Source: Bacillota bacterium
GTDB lineage: Bacteria; Bacillota; Clostridia; Peptostreptococcales; Anaerovoracaceae
Assembly (NCBI GenBank): GCA_025361765.1
Contig: JANYJS010000002.1
Location: 1 to 33,869, forward strand
Reading direction: 5' to 3'
DNA length: 33,869 bases
The notes under the pieces are model-generated. The model was not told where the DNA came from. It saw only the letters and a program-made list of their open reading frames with translations, and made no database searches. This document shows, one piece after another, positions 17,152-26,721 of the stretch (its first letter is position 1; each line of letters starts with the position of its first letter). Both the position numbers and the translations under genes were made by a program.

Positions 17152-20100
17152 TCAGCAGCTTTCTGACAGCAATTTTTCAACAAATGCCGCTATTTCATTC
17201 ATTTTATCCTTCTCTTTTTTATAATTGCACTTGATAACCGGCTTTTGCCTTGCACTAATCAGTATGGCTGGCCCATAATCTGCGGCCAGTTTGAATAGAA
17301 GCTGTGCAGACAGGCCATTTTTTTCGTTGAATTCACAGACAAATTTACCTTTTTCTTCTCTGATTCTTACTATGCCTGCCTTTTCGCTAAATGCTTTAAT
17401 ATAGGATATTCTAAGCAGATTGGAAACAACCAGCGGAACGTCTCCAAATCTGTCCATCAGCTCATCCATAACCTCCTCAACATCCAGTTTTGTTTTGATG
17501 GATGCAATTTTTTTGTACATGGAGAGCTTAATCAGTTCGTCTGAAATGTAGTTGCTTGGTATATAGGCGTTAACCTCTATTTCCATGGAAGCTTCATAGC
17601 TCTCTTCTCTTGTGGTTACCTGGCCCCCGAGTCTTCCTACTGCCTCTTCAAGAAGCTTACAGTACAGTTCATAACCGATCATCATCATGTGGCCAGACTG
17701 CTCAGTCCCAAGAAGATTTCCCGCTCCCCTGATTTCAAGATCTCTCATGGCAATGCGAAAGCCCGAACCAAATTCGGTGAATTCCTTAATAGCCCGAAGC
17801 CTCTTTTCTGCAGGTTCAGTCAAAACTTTTTCCTTTTGATGCAGCAGATAGGCATAAGCTATGCGATTTGATCTTCCAACCCTTCCCCTGAGCTGATAAA
17901 GCTGTGACAAGCCAAACCTGTCTGAATCCATAATAACCATAGTGTTGACGTTGGGAATATCAAGTCCAGACTCTATAATGGTGGTTGCCACCAGCACATT
18001 ATACTTGTGGTGCGTAAAGTCAAACATGATGTCTTCCAGTTCTCGCTCATTCATCTGTCCATGAGCCACAGCAATTTTAGCCTCTGGAACTAGCTCTTTA
18101 ATTTTAGCGGCAATACGCTTGATGCCAACGACTCTGTTGAAAACAATGTAAACTTGTCCATCTCTATCCAGCTCTCTATAAATGGACTCTCTTATTATTT
18201 CGTCCTCCTGCTCCATGACATAAGTCTGGATCGGGAACCGTTCTTCCGGGGGTTCCTCAATGACGCTCATATCTCTGATTCCAGCAAGGGACATGTGTAG
18301 AGTCCTTGGGATTGGCGTTGCGGATAGCGCCAAGACGTCGACGCTTTTTCGCAGCATTTTGATTGCCTCTTTATGCTGGACACCGAAACGCTGTTCCTCA
18401 TCAATTACCAAAAGTCCCAGGTCTTTAAACCCAATATCCTTGGAAAGCAGCCTATGTGTTCCGATCACCACATCAATACTACCTTTTTTCATCCTCTGAA
18501 TGATCTCGTCCTGTTGCTTATCTGTTCTGAACCTGCTCAGCATTTCAATTTCAAAAGGAAAATTCTCCATTCTCTCTTTGAAGGTATAGTAATGCTGATT
18601 GGCCAATATGGTCGTAGGAACCAGAATTGCCGCCTGCTTTCCTTCTGCAATGCATTTAAAAACAGCTCTGGCAGCCACTTCCGTTTTACCATAGCCCACA
18701 TCTCCGCATAGAAGCCTGTCCATGGCGATATCCTTTTCCATATCTTTCTTAATTTCTTTGACGGCCCGAAGTTGATCTTTGGTCTCCTCATAAGGAAACA
18801 GATCTTCGAATTCCCTTTGCCAAGGCGAGTCAGGCGAAAAGCTGAATCCCTTTTCCATGCTTCTGGCTGCGGACAGTTCCAAAAGCTCTTCTGCCATATC
18901 TTCAATGGCGGCTTTGACCTTAGCCTTTGTTTTTTTCCATTCCCCGCCAGAGAGCTTGTTTACCTTAGGCGTCGCGCCTTCTGCCCCGACGTACTTTTGG
19001 ATCAGATCCATCTGCTCAACCGGAATATAGAGCATGTCTTCTCCACCGTATTTAATTTTTAAATAATCCTTTTTAGACTCCTGAATGCAAAGCTGCTCGA
19101 TACCAATGAACTGACCAATCCCGTGATTTTCGTGAACTACGTAGTCTCCCGCGCCGATATCGGAAAATGCCCTAATCGGACTGGCGTCAGAGCGGGAGGT
19201 TCTTGTTCTGCGATGCTTGGCCTGAGTGAAAATATCTGCATCCGAAATAACCACGTAGCGGTCATCCGGAAATTCCATGCCAGCTGAAAGAACACCTAAC
19301 ACGACGCTAACCTTGGAATCAAAACTGTTTCTCTCTAAAAAATGTTTGACATTTGAAACCCGCTCCGGAGTGGAGCAAGCGATCTGAATGTCAAAACCTT
19401 TCTTACCATATCGCGCCAGCTCCTCTTCAAGCAGATCCATCTTTCCATGATAAATGGTGGTTTGTCTTGAGTTAACTGAAATACTGCCCACTAAATTTTC
19501 AATGCCAGGGATCACCTTCTGAAATGGCGTGACCAAAAACGTCAGCCTATTATCATAGATGACGTTGAAATTTTCCTTTTCTATGCGAAGCTCAAAATCC
19601 AAAGGAATGGCCTCTCCGCGCTCAAGAATGGTTTTAAAATCCTCTTGGGTTTCCTGCTGACTGTAATCCAGCTTTTCCAGAATACGGTCGTAGTCGTCTA
19701 GGATCACAATCCCATCATCAGAAAGATAATCCCAAAGATGCTCTGTCTTTTTATAAAAGTAATGAATATAATTTTCAAGAACCTGAAGGTTGGTACCGGT
19801 TTGTATGTATTCAACTAGGCGGTCTCGTCTTTGCAGGATTTTTTCTTTCAGTGCATCACTTTTGTACTCGGCATAGTCTTCATAAGCCTGCCCAATTTTA
19901 GCAGCCGCGGATGAAAAGACATCACTGTCCGAAACCACCATCTGGGCCGGGTAAATAGCTACTGCCTTTAGATTTTCAATAGACCTTTGGGAAACCGGAT
20001 CAAAACTACGCAAAGAATCGATCTCTGTGTCGAAAAGTTCAATGCGGCAGGGGTAATCAAAATCTGCCGGGAATACATCAACAATACCGCCTCTAGCGCC

Positions 20101-20595
20101 GTATTGTCCTTTAGCCTCGACAATGTTCACTCTTTCGTAGCCCATAAACGCCAAAGCTCTCTTGATTCGTCCTATGTCCGCTGGTTTTCCGGATTCAAGT
20201 TTAAGTACGTTTTTTTCAAAGATCGCCTTTGGCGGCATCTTTTGAACTGCACCAAAAATAGGCGTTATGACGATGCAGTCCTCATTTTTTAATAGGGCAA
20301 TAATCGCTTTAAGCCGTTCTTCCAAATAGCTGTAACTTTTGGCTTCATATTTAAAGAAAATCTGTTCTTCAGAAGGGATGACATAAATCTTTTTATCCGT
20401 AAAAAAAGCAATATCCTCAGCCAGCTTCCTCGCTCTCACATAGGATGCTGTTATGATCAGACATTGTCTATCTTTATTTTCCGCTATAATAGCAGCAACG
20501 GGGGCTACCCGCCCTTCGGAAACACCCGAAATGCTGACAACTCCCTTTTGATATCCAAGAAACTTCTGTAATTCACTTCTGGTTTTTATCTGCAT
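17152..20595 (-). CDS. mfd: Transcription-repair coupling factor
   Basis: ATP-dependent DNA translocase that removes RNA polymerase stalled at DNA lesions and recruits UvrA; 1147 residues, the usual size. Domains in order: a UvrB-like N-terminal region (about 1-430); the RNA-polymerase-interacting CarD-like domain with GDYVVHENHGIGQFIG (near 490); an SF2 helicase core with Walker A CGDVGYGKTEVA near 630, DEEQ, and LSATPIPRTL; motif VI in QLRGRVGRSNR; and a C-terminal TRCF domain. I prefer ATG 20595 with GGGAG just upstream; an earlier ATG at 20619 lies deeper inside pth. The gene overlaps pth by 23 bases. The pth-mfd pairing matches B. subtilis apart from the missing fin gene. Confidence 0.97.
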   Translation of the reverse strand: MQIKTRSELQKFLGYQKGVVSISGVSEGRVAPVAAIIAENKDRQCLIITASYVRARKLAEDIAFFTDKKIYVIPSEEQIFFKYEAKSYSYLEERLKAIIALLKNEDCIVITPIFGAVQKMPPKAIFEKNVLKLESGKPADIGRIKRALAFMGYERVNIVEAKGQYGARGGIVDVFPADFDYPCRIELFDTEIDSLRSFDPVSQRSIENLKAVAIYPAQMVVSDSDVFSSAAAKIGQAYEDYAEYKSDALKEKILQRRDRLVEYIQTGTNLQVLENYIHYFYKKTEHLWDYLSDDGIVILDDYDRILEKLDYSQQETQEDFKTILERGEAIPLDFELRIEKENFNVIYDNRLTFLVTPFQKVIPGIENLVGSISVNSRQTTIYHGKMDLLEEELARYGKKGFDIQIACSTPERVSNVKHFLERNSFDSKVSVVLGVLSAGMEFPDDRYVVISDADIFTQAKHRRTRTSRSDASPIRAFSDIGAGDYVVHENHGIGQFIGIEQLCIQESKKDYLKIKYGGEDMLYIPVEQMDLIQKYVGAEGATPKVNKLSGGEWKKTKAKVKAAIEDMAEELLELSAARSMEKGFSFSPDSPWQREFEDLFPYEETKDQLRAVKEIKKDMEKDIAMDRLLCGDVGYGKTEVAARAVFKCIAEGKQAAILVPTTILANQHYYTFKERMENFPFEIEMLSRFRTDKQQDEIIQRMKKGSIDVVIGTHRLLSKDIGFKDLGLLVIDEEQRFGVQHKEAIKMLRKSVDVLALSATPIPRTLHMSLAGIRDMSVIEEPPEERFPIQTYVMEQEDEIIRESIYRELDRDGQVYIVFNRVVGIKRIAAKIKELVPEAKIAVAHGQMNERELEDIMFDFTHHKYNVLVATTIIESGLDIPNVNTMVIMDSDRFGLSQLYQLRGRVGRSNRIAYAYLLHQKEKVLTEPAEKRLRAIKEFTEFGSGFRIAMRDLEIRGAGNLLGTEQSGHMMMIGYELYCKLLEEAVGRLGGQVTTREESYEASMEIEVNAYIPSNYISDELIKLSMYKKIASIKTKLDVEEVMDELMDRFGDVPLVVSNLLRISYIKAFSEKAGIVRIREEKGKFVCEFNEKNGLSAQLLFKLAADYGPAILISARQKPVIKCNYKKEKDKMNEIAAFVEKLLSESC

Positions 20596-21160
20596 CTGGC
20601 TCCCACACATTAAATCCATTCATGGCGCTGTCTATTCCCTCTTTTAGCAGACACTCGATTGCGTCAGCCGCCCTTATAATGGCGTTCTCCATAATGGTCT
20701 TCTCTTTTTTGCCAAAACCACCAAGGACATAGCTTGCAAGGTCTGCCACCCGCCCACTGCCTATGCCTATTTTAACTCTTGGGAAGGCATCGCTCTGAAT
20801 GGACTGTATGATGGATTTCATGCCATTATGAGTCCCGGCGCTGCCGCCTTTTCGGATACGCAGCCTGCCAATTTCTATATCTGCATCATCAAAGACGACG
20901 ATGAGCTCATTCGGCTCTATTTTATAATACTCAAGAACTTCTCTAACAGCGTTTCCGCTGAGATTCATGTAGGTCTGAGGCTTGACCAATAGAACTTTCA
21001 GTCCAGAAATGAGGCCTTCACCAACGAGGGCTTTATGCCTGATTTTATTGACTTTGATGCCATTCCTGTCCGCCAGATAGTCCAGGGTCAGGAAACCCAC
21101 GTTATGTTTTGTATATTCGTATTTTTTCCCTGGGTTGCCAAGCCCCACTATTACATTCAT
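20573..21160 (-). CDS. pth: Peptidyl-tRNA hydrolase
   Basis: Releases peptides from prematurely dropped peptidyl-tRNAs; 195 residues. Catalytic and binding residues are in place: Asn9 in GLGNPG, His19 in KHNVGF, Asn66 in TYMNLSG and Asp91 in FDDADI, with KGGSAGTHNGMKSI further on. ATG 21160 has AGGAG six bases upstream, and a longer frame would overlap prs. It is 13 bases after prs; in B. subtilis ctc (general stress L25) lies between these two genes, and it is absent here. The gene overlaps the start of mfd. Confidence 0.97.
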   Translation of the reverse strand: MNVIVGLGNPGKKYEYTKHNVGFLTLDYLADRNGIKVNKIRHKALVGEGLISGLKVLLVKPQTYMNLSGNAVREVLEYYKIEPNELIVVFDDADIEIGRLRIRKGGSAGTHNGMKSIIQSIQSDAFPRVKIGIGSGRVADLASYVLGGFGKKEKTIMENAIIRAADAIECLLKEGIDSAMNGFNVWEPDADKNQK

Positions 21161-21173
21161 TCGTAACTCCTGT

Positions 21174-22127
21174 CTAGTCAAAAAGTCGGCTGATAGAGTC
21201 ATTGGTGTAAATACGCATCATCGCTTCAGCAAATAGCGGTGCAACGGACAGCATTTTAATTTTATCCATGGCGACCAAACTGTTTGGAAGGGGTACCGTA
21301 TTCAGGAGGACCAGTTCTTTAATGGCTGATGACTTGATCAGATTTATGGCCGGCCCGGATAGAACCGGATGAGTTGCGCAGGCGTAGACTTCCCTAGCGC
21401 CCATTTCTTTAAGGGCATTTGCCGCATTGGTTATGGTTCCCGCTGTGTCGATCATATCGTCAACCAGCAGGACGTTTTTATCTTCAATATCACCAATAAT
21501 ATTCATAATTTCTGAGACATTGGCTTTTGGCCGTCTTTTATCGACAATGGCAATTGGGGCATCCAGTGGATGAGCCATGCTTCTAGCCCTAGCAACGGAT
21601 CCAATATCTGGAGAAACAACGACTAGATTGTCCAACTTTTTCTCTCTGAAGTATTTGACCAGGATGGGCACGCCAAGAAGATGATCTACCGGTATATCGA
21701 AATAGCCCTGTATCTGAGGTGCGTGAAGATCCATGGAAACAATTCTGTCAGCCCCTGCCTTGCTGAGCAAATTGGCAACAAGCTTTGCCGTAATCGGATC
21801 TCTAGCCTTTGATTTTCTGTCCTGCCTTGCGTAGCCATAATAGGGAATGACTGCGTTGATCCTTCCGGCAGATGCCCTTCTCATGGCGTCTATCATAATC
21901 AGCAGTTCCATAAGATTATCATTGACCGGATCACAGGTGGACTGAACAATATAGGCATCCACGCCTCTGACAGTTTCCCATAAACTAACAGAAACTTCAC
22001 CATCGCTAAATTTACCTACAGTGGCTTTACCAAGGGGTTTTCCCATTATAGAGGCAATCTCCTCTGCCAGCTGCTGATTTGAATTTCCTGCAAAAATTTT
22101 AAATTCGCTATAACCGCCGTTTTTCAT
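21174..22127 (-). CDS. prs: Ribose-phosphate pyrophosphokinase
   Basis: PRPP synthase, 317 residues, makes 5-phosphoribosyl diphosphate from ribose 5-phosphate and ATP for purine, pyrimidine, histidine and tryptophan synthesis. Motifs are [36 protein letters not shown] (ATP flexible loop), [19 protein letters not shown], and the PRPP loop [19 protein letters not shown] lies six bases before the ATG. It is one base after the glmU stop, as in B. subtilis gcaD-prs. The partner regulator purR, which senses PRPP, is two genes upstream. Residues forming the allosteric ADP site were not examined in detail. Confidence 0.98.
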   Translation of the reverse strand: MKNGGYSEFKIFAGNSNQQLAEEIASIMGKPLGKATVGKFSDGEVSVSLWETVRGVDAYIVQSTCDPVNDNLMELLIMIDAMRRASAGRINAVIPYYGYARQDRKSKARDPITAKLVANLLSKAGADRIVSMDLHAPQIQGYFDIPVDHLLGVPILVKYFREKKLDNLVVVSPDIGSVARARSMAHPLDAPIAIVDKRRPKANVSEIMNIIGDIEDKNVLLVDDMIDTAGTITNAANALKEMGAREVYACATHPVLSGPAINLIKSSAIKELVLLNTVPLPNSLVAMDKIKMLSVAPLFAEAMMRIYTNDSISRLFD

Positions 22128-22128
22128 T

Positions 22129-23517
22129 TCAATCCTCCTTTTGATTCTTTAGTAATTGTTTTCTAGCTACCCAGCCTTCAATATGCTTTTCTTTAACTCT
22201 GCCGAGGCAGAGGGCTCCGCTCGGGACATCCCTTGTAACTGTAGTTCCCGCTGCAATATAGGCATTCTCACCAACGGTCACCGGGGCGACAACATTGGAA
22301 TTACTGCCAATAAATGCACCAGAAAGGATAATGGATCGATACTTTTTCTTTCCATCGTAGTTCACAAAAACAACGCCGCATCCAATATTGACATGGCTGC
22401 TGACGTCTGCATCGCCGATATAAGATAAATGTGAAGCTTTAGAGTAATTGCCGATGGCGGCATTTTTGACTTCGACGAAGTCTCCGATTTTGACATGCCG
22501 GCCTAATTGACTGCCGGGTCTTAGATAAGCGAAAGGTCCTATTGTAGATTGATCTCCAACACTGCTCTTTATGATCACAGAGCTCTGAATTTCCACAAAA
22601 TCACCCACCGTTGAGTCCTCAATTCGAGAATTTTGACCGATAATGCAAGATTCTCCAATGCGCGTTTTTCCTTTTAGGATTGCCCCTGGATAGACGATGG
22701 TATCCATACCGATCTCCACGGAATCTTCAATGTAAGTGCTCTCTTTATCAATGAAGGTAACGCCATCAAGCATGAGCTTTTCGACAATGCGACTTTGCAT
22801 GATTTTCTCTGCCAAAGCAAGCTGAATGCGATTGTTGATACCCATAATCTCATCAGCATCTTTGATCTTGTAAATCCCTGCCCTTTTGCCTTCGCTGGCG
22901 GCCAGGCTGATGACATCCGTAATATAATATTCGTCTTGGGCATTGTTGGTGTTCAATCTCGCAAGGTTAGCTTTAAGCAAATCAGCTTTGAAGCAAAATA
23001 CGCCGGAGTTGATTTCACTGACAGTTTTTTCGACATCCGATGCATCCTTCTGTTCTACAATTTTCTTTAAATTTCCCTTTTCATCCTTCACGATACGCCC
23101 GTATCCAAAGGGGTCTTCTAAATCAGCTGTTAGAACAGTTCCGTCGTTTCGACTCTGATGGTGGGCTTTTATAAAATCCTGGAGTGTTTGACATCGGATT
23201 AAAGGCGTATCTCCACACAGGATGATAACGTCTCCCTCACCAGGGATAAAATCGGCTGCCTGCATGACAGCGTGTCCTGTGCCAAGCTGTTCTTTTTGAA
23301 GGGCAAATTTGACATCCATGTCAGCACAGGCTGCCATGACTTCTTCAGAGCCATGTCCGACAACGACAATAACATCTTTCATGCCGCAAAGCTTCACCTG
23401 ACGTATCACCTGTTCAAGCATTGTTCTTCCACAAACCTGATGCAGTACTTTTGGAATACGGGATTTCATCCTGATCCCAGCTCCTGCGGCTAAAATAATG
23501 GCCGTATTACCTATCAT
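22129..23517 (-). CDS. glmU: Bifunctional N-acetylglucosamine-1-phosphate uridyltransferase / glucosamine-1-phosphate acetyltransferase
   Basis: Makes UDP-GlcNAc, the first precursor of peptidoglycan; 462 residues. The N-terminal pyrophosphorylase domain opens with [19 protein letters not shown] and has LCGDTPLI and EINSGVFCF. The C-terminal half is a left-handed beta helix of hexapeptide repeats, with [13 protein letters not shown], the catalytic region [21 protein letters not shown] and NYDGKKK. AAGGAG lies nine bases before the ATG. It heads a glmU-prs-pth-mfd operon with a promoter at about 23580 and is separated from spoVG by a terminator. It supplies the same cell-wall pathway as murA and murC nearby. 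Confidence 0.97.
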   Translation of the reverse strand: MIGNTAIILAAGAGIRMKSRIPKVLHQVCGRTMLEQVIRQVKLCGMKDVIVVVGHGSEEVMAACADMDVKFALQKEQLGTGHAVMQAADFIPGEGDVIILCGDTPLIRCQTLQDFIKAHHQSRNDGTVLTADLEDPFGYGRIVKDEKGNLKKIVEQKDASDVEKTVSEINSGVFCFKADLLKANLARLNTNNAQDEYYITDVISLAASEGKRAGIYKIKDADEIMGINNRIQLALAEKIMQSRIVEKLMLDGVTFIDKESTYIEDSVEIGMDTIVYPGAILKGKTRIGESCIIGQNSRIEDSTVGDFVEIQSSVIIKSSVGDQSTIGPFAYLRPGSQLGRHVKIGDFVEVKNAAIGNYSKASHLSYIGDADVSSHVNIGCGVVFVNYDGKKKYRSIILSGAFIGSNSNVVAPVTVGENAYIAAGTTVTRDVPSGALCLGRVKEKHIEGWVARKQLLKNQKED

Positions 23518-23574
23518 CCACTCATACTCCTTAAAATTTATAGAGGTTTTGCCTGCATGGCACTTAACTAAGTC

Positions 23575-23580
23575 ATTATA
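23575..23580 (-). promoter_or_regulatory. Promoter (extended -10) of the glmU operon
   Basis: The minus strand reads AATGCTATAATGAC, a perfect TATAAT with a TG in the extended position. The best -35 at 17 bases is the weak TTTAAG. The start would lie about 50 bases upstream of the glmU ATG. An 18-base palindrome (23630-23647) sits further upstream. Confidence 0.55.
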
Positions 23581-23694
23581 GCATTTTTACAAGAGATCTT
23601 AAAGGGAAACACCCAAAAATATGGGCGATTTTTGTATGTATACAAAAGACAATCCGCTCAAACGCCATTAAGGCAAATTCCTCTATCACAGAAC

Positions 23695-23723
23695 AAAGAC
23701 CGGTTCCTTATGGAAACGGTCTT
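23695..23723 (-). terminator. Terminator of spoVG
   Basis: On the minus strand AAGACCG-TTTCC pairs with GGAAC-CGGTCTT around ATAA with one internal mismatch, followed by TTTGTTCT. It lies in the 285-base gap between spoVG and glmU. The rest of that gap holds the glmU promoter and the palindrome at 23630-23647. Confidence 0.6.
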
Positions 23724-23802
23724 AGTTTATTGACAATATGTTATTTATACCTATTATTAAAATGAATCGAGACTGACTCATGCAATTCGTTTCAGCTTTT
23801 GT

Positions 23803-24117
23803 CTACGCTTCAGCGATTTCCTCGGAAGCGACAGGTTCGGCGGCAACAACTTCAACTTTTTCGCCAAGCACCTTTTCATATTCTGCGAAAATGGCGTCTT
23901 TGATCTTGTTTCTGGTTTCAGATACAAGTGGATGAGCGATGTCTCTGAAGTCACCTTCCCCCATCTTTCTGCTTGGCATAGCAATAAAAAGTCCATTCTG
24001 GCCTTCGATAATCTTGATGTCATGCACTACAAATTCATCATCAAAAGTCACGGAAACAACGGCTTTCATTTTGCCCTCATCGTTTACTTTTCTCACTCTT
24101 ACATCTGTAATTTTCAT
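23803..24117 (-). CDS. spoVG: SpoVG family regulator
   Basis: Small cytoplasmic protein of 104 residues. [35 protein letters not shown] and [20 protein letters not shown] are the hallmarks of SpoVG, which binds nucleic acid and affects septation and sporulation in Bacillus and virulence genes in other Bacillota. I start it at ATG 24117, after AAAGGGTGG; upstream in-frame codons run into the promoter. The C-terminus is a short Ala/Glu-rich tail ([15 protein letters not shown]), which varies among species. It sits between purR and glmU as in B. subtilis, though yabJ is absent. A palindromic TTGTATACAA lies just upstream at 24155-24164. Confidence 0.96.
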   Translation of the reverse strand: MKITDVRVRKVNDEGKMKAVVSVTFDDEFVVHDIKIIEGQNGLFIAMPSRKMGEGDFRDIAHPLVSETRNKIKDAIFAEYEKVLGEKVEVVAAEPVASEEIAEA

Positions 24118-24186
24118 CTTGTCGCACCACCCTTTCGCGGTCAAAAATAATTTGTTGTATACAATGTACAACCGCTTTTGCTATTA

Positions 24187-24215
24187 ATTATATATTAATT
24201 TTTTTTATTCCACAA
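24187..24215 (-). promoter_or_regulatory. Promoter of spoVG
   Basis: On the minus strand TTGTGG (24210-24215), 17 bases, then a perfect TATAAT (24187-24192), just after the purR stop. It reads as a sigma-A promoter with a half-matching -35. I did not find the sigma-H pattern that drives spoVG in B. subtilis. Confidence 0.6.
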
Positions 24216-24222
24216 GATTTTT

Positions 24223-25035
24223 TTAAGAAAAAATGATGTTATTTGGGAAAACTTCGCTTTTCTTGCTATTTTCATCGACTTTTCCCAAATATACTAGCGG
24301 GAAGTAGTCCTCCACTTTCTTTTTTTCAGGTTCTTTTGATGCAATCACAACTCCGGTACCTACAATCTCGACATCAAATTCTTTCATCATATCTGAAATA
24401 CCTTTTGCGCTGCCGCCTGCTCTCATAAAATCATCAATGATCAAAGCTTTCGTTCCCGGCTGAATGGCTCTCTTAGCAATTGACATTTTCTGTATCCTAT
24501 CTGTCGATCCCGAGAAATAGTTGATGCTTAAGGTAGAACCTTCAGAAATTTTGCTCTCTCTTCTGATTACTACTAGCGGAAGGTTCAGCAAGTCAGCAGT
24601 CATCAAAGCCACTGGTATGCCTTTTGTTTCGACAGTGATGATATAATCCGCTTTTTTATCGCCGAATTTTCGGGCAAAGACTTCTGCAGTCCTCTTTGCC
24701 AGAGTACTGTCGAACATAATATCTGAGGTATAAAGAAACCCGCCCGCCAAAATTCGGCCCGGATCCTCTAGTTTAGTACAAAGATCCTGAAGCAAAATGT
24801 CAACCTCCTTATTGGAAATTCGAGAGATGTATTTGACGCCGCCAGAGGCGCCGGCTGAAGTCTCAATGATACCAAGTTCCATGGACTGCATCATTTTTCT
24901 CGCTGCGGAAAGATCTTCACTGATGCTGGACTTTGCAGCGCCAAATTTTTCTGCAAAATAACCAAGGGAAAAGTTTTTGCTGGGATTCTGTGACAGTATT
25001 TTAATAATTGCTCCTACCCGGTCCGTTCTTTTCAT
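24223..25035 (-). CDS. purR: Purine operon repressor PurR (PRPP-sensing)
   Basis: Repressor of 270 residues. The N-terminal winged helix (about 1-70) has IIKILSQNPSKNFSLGYFAEKF and SSISEDL. The C-terminal phosphoribosyltransferase-fold domain carries the PRPP loop ALIIDDFMRAGGSAKG and ETKGIPVA. It binds PRPP rather than catalysing transfer, and controls purine genes in Bacillota. ATG 25035 is preferred, with AGAGGTG nine bases upstream; a GTG at 25047 overlaps that RBS. It has its own promoter and is divergent from murC. The link with prs two genes downstream is natural, since Prs makes its effector. Confidence 0.95.
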   Translation of the reverse strand: MKRTDRVGAIIKILSQNPSKNFSLGYFAEKFGAAKSSISEDLSAARKMMQSMELGIIETSAGASGGVKYISRISNKEVDILLQDLCTKLEDPGRILAGGFLYTSDIMFDSTLAKRTAEVFARKFGDKKADYIITVETKGIPVALMTADLLNLPLVVIRRESKISEGSTLSINYFSGSTDRIQKMSIAKRAIQPGTKALIIDDFMRAGGSAKGISDMMKEFDVEIVGTGVVIASKEPEKKKVEDYFPLVYLGKVDENSKKSEVFPNNIIFS

Positions 25036-25096
25036 CAGCAGTTTCACCTCTTTACAAAAATATGTCCATCTTTTCTATAAATGTACTATGCATAAT

Positions 25097-25125
25097 ATAC
25101 TATGCTTTTTACAAATTTTTGTCAA
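25097..25125 (-). promoter_or_regulatory. Promoter of purR
   Basis: Minus strand: perfect -35 TTGACA (25120-25125), 17-base spacer, -10 TAGTAT (25097-25102). The -10 lies in a pair of GCATAGTA direct repeats, 14 bases apart, which could be a regulator site. Confidence 0.65.
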
Positions 25126-25154
25126 ATTTCACTGGCGGCGCGGCGCTTTTATGT

Positions 25155-25160
25155 TATAAT
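25155..25160 (+). promoter_or_regulatory. Possible extended -10 promoter of murC
   Basis: Plus strand: TATAAT with TGT before it (extended -10), about 135 bases upstream of the murC start; no good -35. A second TATAAT at 25275-25280 is too close to the RBS to be useful for a leadered transcript. Between them lies a four-copy repeat (25197-25253). Confidence 0.45.
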
Positions 25161-25196
25161 CTCATTTAGCCTTAAAGAAATTTTTCACCCCTAAAA

Positions 25197-25253
25197 AGCT
25201 GCCCTTTTGAGAAGCTGTCATTTTAAAAAGCTGCCATTTTGAGAAGCGTCATG
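25197..25253. repeat. Four-copy 16-base tandem repeat in the murC leader
   Basis: Units begin AAGCTGCCCTTTTGAG (25197), AAGCTGTCATTTTAAA (25213), AAGCTGCCATTTTGAG (25229) and a diverged AAGCGTCAT (25245). Units one and three differ at one base. The array lies between the possible murC promoter and its RBS, so it would be transcribed in the leader. Confidence 0.8.
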
Positions 25254-25293
25254 TTTTTTATGGCTTTACAATAATTATAATCTGGAGGTTTCA

Positions 25294-26685
25294 ATGCTTG
25301 ATTTAAACAATCACAAACATATTCACTGTATAGGCATCGGAGGGATTGGTCTTAGTGCCCTCGCCGAAATATTCCTGTCTAGAGGATACCAAGTATCCGG
25401 TTCAGACCAAAAAGAATCCGATATTACAGAACGGCTTCGATTTGCCGGTGCGAAAATTTATCTTCAACACGACGCGAAAAATATCGAAGGCTGCGACCTT
25501 GTGGTTTATTCCTCTGCTGTAACGCTGGATAATCCAGAGCTTTGCGCAGCAGAGTTAAGGGGGATTCCCACCATCACCAGAGCCCAACTTCTAGGCTGTC
25601 TTATGGGTGAATACCAAAAAAGCATTGCTATTTCAGGAACCCATGGCAAAACGACGACAACGTCAATGGTTTCTCTGATCTTGAAGGATGCTAAAATGGA
25701 TCCTACGATTCTGGTTGGCGGCAATCTGTCGGAAATTGGCGGAAATGTGAGGATTGGTCACAGTAGCTACTTTATAACTGAAGCCTGTGAATATATGGAC
25801 AGTTTTCTTAGTCTTAAACCCAATATAGAGATCATTCTCAATATTGACTCAGACCATCTGGATTATTTTAAGGATATTGATCATATTGTCAGTTCCTTTG
25901 ACACTTTTTCAAGGCTGGTGCCAAATGACGGTTATGTCATCGCTTATTCAGCCAATCCATTTGTGAGCAGTTTGCTTGACAATCTATCTTGCAATGTAGT
26001 GACCTTTGGGTTTGAAGTCCAATGTGACTATTATGCCTCAGATATCATTTTTGATTCCTTGGGTATGCCTTCCTTTACCATATCCCACTTGGGTCAAAAA
26101 TTGTGTTCACTGCAGCTTGCGATCCCTGGGGAGCATAACGTCGCTAACGCCCTGGCTGCCTTTGCCTGCTGCCACACTCTAAAGATCTCCACGGAGCAAA
26201 TTGTTCTGACTCTGGAAGCTTTTTCTGGCACGCAAAGAAGATTCGACGTCATCGGAGTCATAAAAAACGGGGTAAGGGTAGTCGACGACTATGCTCATCA
26301 CCCCACCGAAATAAAAGCCACACTAAAAGCCGCCAGAAACATTCCTCACAACAAGCTCTGGTGCATTTTTCAGCCTCACACCTATACAAGGACCTTGGCT
26401 CTTTTTGATGATTTTGCAGATGCCTTTTGTGGTGCCGATAAAATAATTCTTGCTGAAATATATGCTGCGAGAGAAAAGAATATCACGAAAATCAGTTCGT
26501 CCTCACTGGCCGAAAAAATAAAGGAAAAGTTTCCTGATAAAGAAGTCTATTTCATTGAAAGCCTCGATGAAATTTCCAGCTTTATTCTCGAAGCCGCCAA
26601 GCCTAATGATCTTGTCATCACAATGGGCGCCGGAGACATCTACAAAGTCGCTGAGAGCATCGTTGAAAAGGACGCTGCCAGCTGA
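25294..26685 (+). CDS. murC: UDP-N-acetylmuramate--L-alanine ligase
   Basis: MurC, 463 residues, adds the first amino acid (L-Ala) to UDP-MurNAc in peptidoglycan synthesis. The N-terminal Rossmann domain has IHCIGIGGIGLSALAEIF, the central domain the ATP loop SGTHGKTTTTSM (about 110) and EACEYMDSFL, and the C-terminal domain VVDDYAHHPTEI and FQPHTYTRT. GGAGG lies five bases before the ATG. It is the only long plus-strand gene in this part, divergent from purR and convergent with murA 36 bases away. I see no clear terminator in that gap. Confidence 0.97.
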   Translation: MLDLNNHKHIHCIGIGGIGLSALAEIFLSRGYQVSGSDQKESDITERLRFAGAKIYLQHDAKNIEGCDLVVYSSAVTLDNPELCAAELRGIPTITRAQLLGCLMGEYQKSIAISGTHGKTTTTSMVSLILKDAKMDPTILVGGNLSEIGGNVRIGHSSYFITEACEYMDSFLSLKPNIEIILNIDSDHLDYFKDIDHIVSSFDTFSRLVPNDGYVIAYSANPFVSSLLDNLSCNVVTFGFEVQCDYYASDIIFDSLGMPSFTISHLGQKLCSLQLAIPGEHNVANALAAFACCHTLKISTEQIVLTLEAFSGTQRRFDVIGVIKNGVRVVDDYAHHPTEIKATLKAARNIPHNKLWCIFQPHTYTRTLALFDDFADAFCGADKIILAEIYAAREKNITKISSSSLAEKIKEKFPDKEVYFIESLDEISSFILEAAKPNDLVITMGAGDIYKVAESIVEKDAAS

Positions 26686-26721
26686 AAACGTCTCTGACTA
26701 TTATAAGACTTTGGAAATCAT

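Noticed and set aside
25048-25293. Riboswitch or T-box in the purR-murC gap
   Set aside because: No T-box motif, specifier stem or terminator/antiterminator pair was found; the gap is explained by two promoters and a simple repeat.
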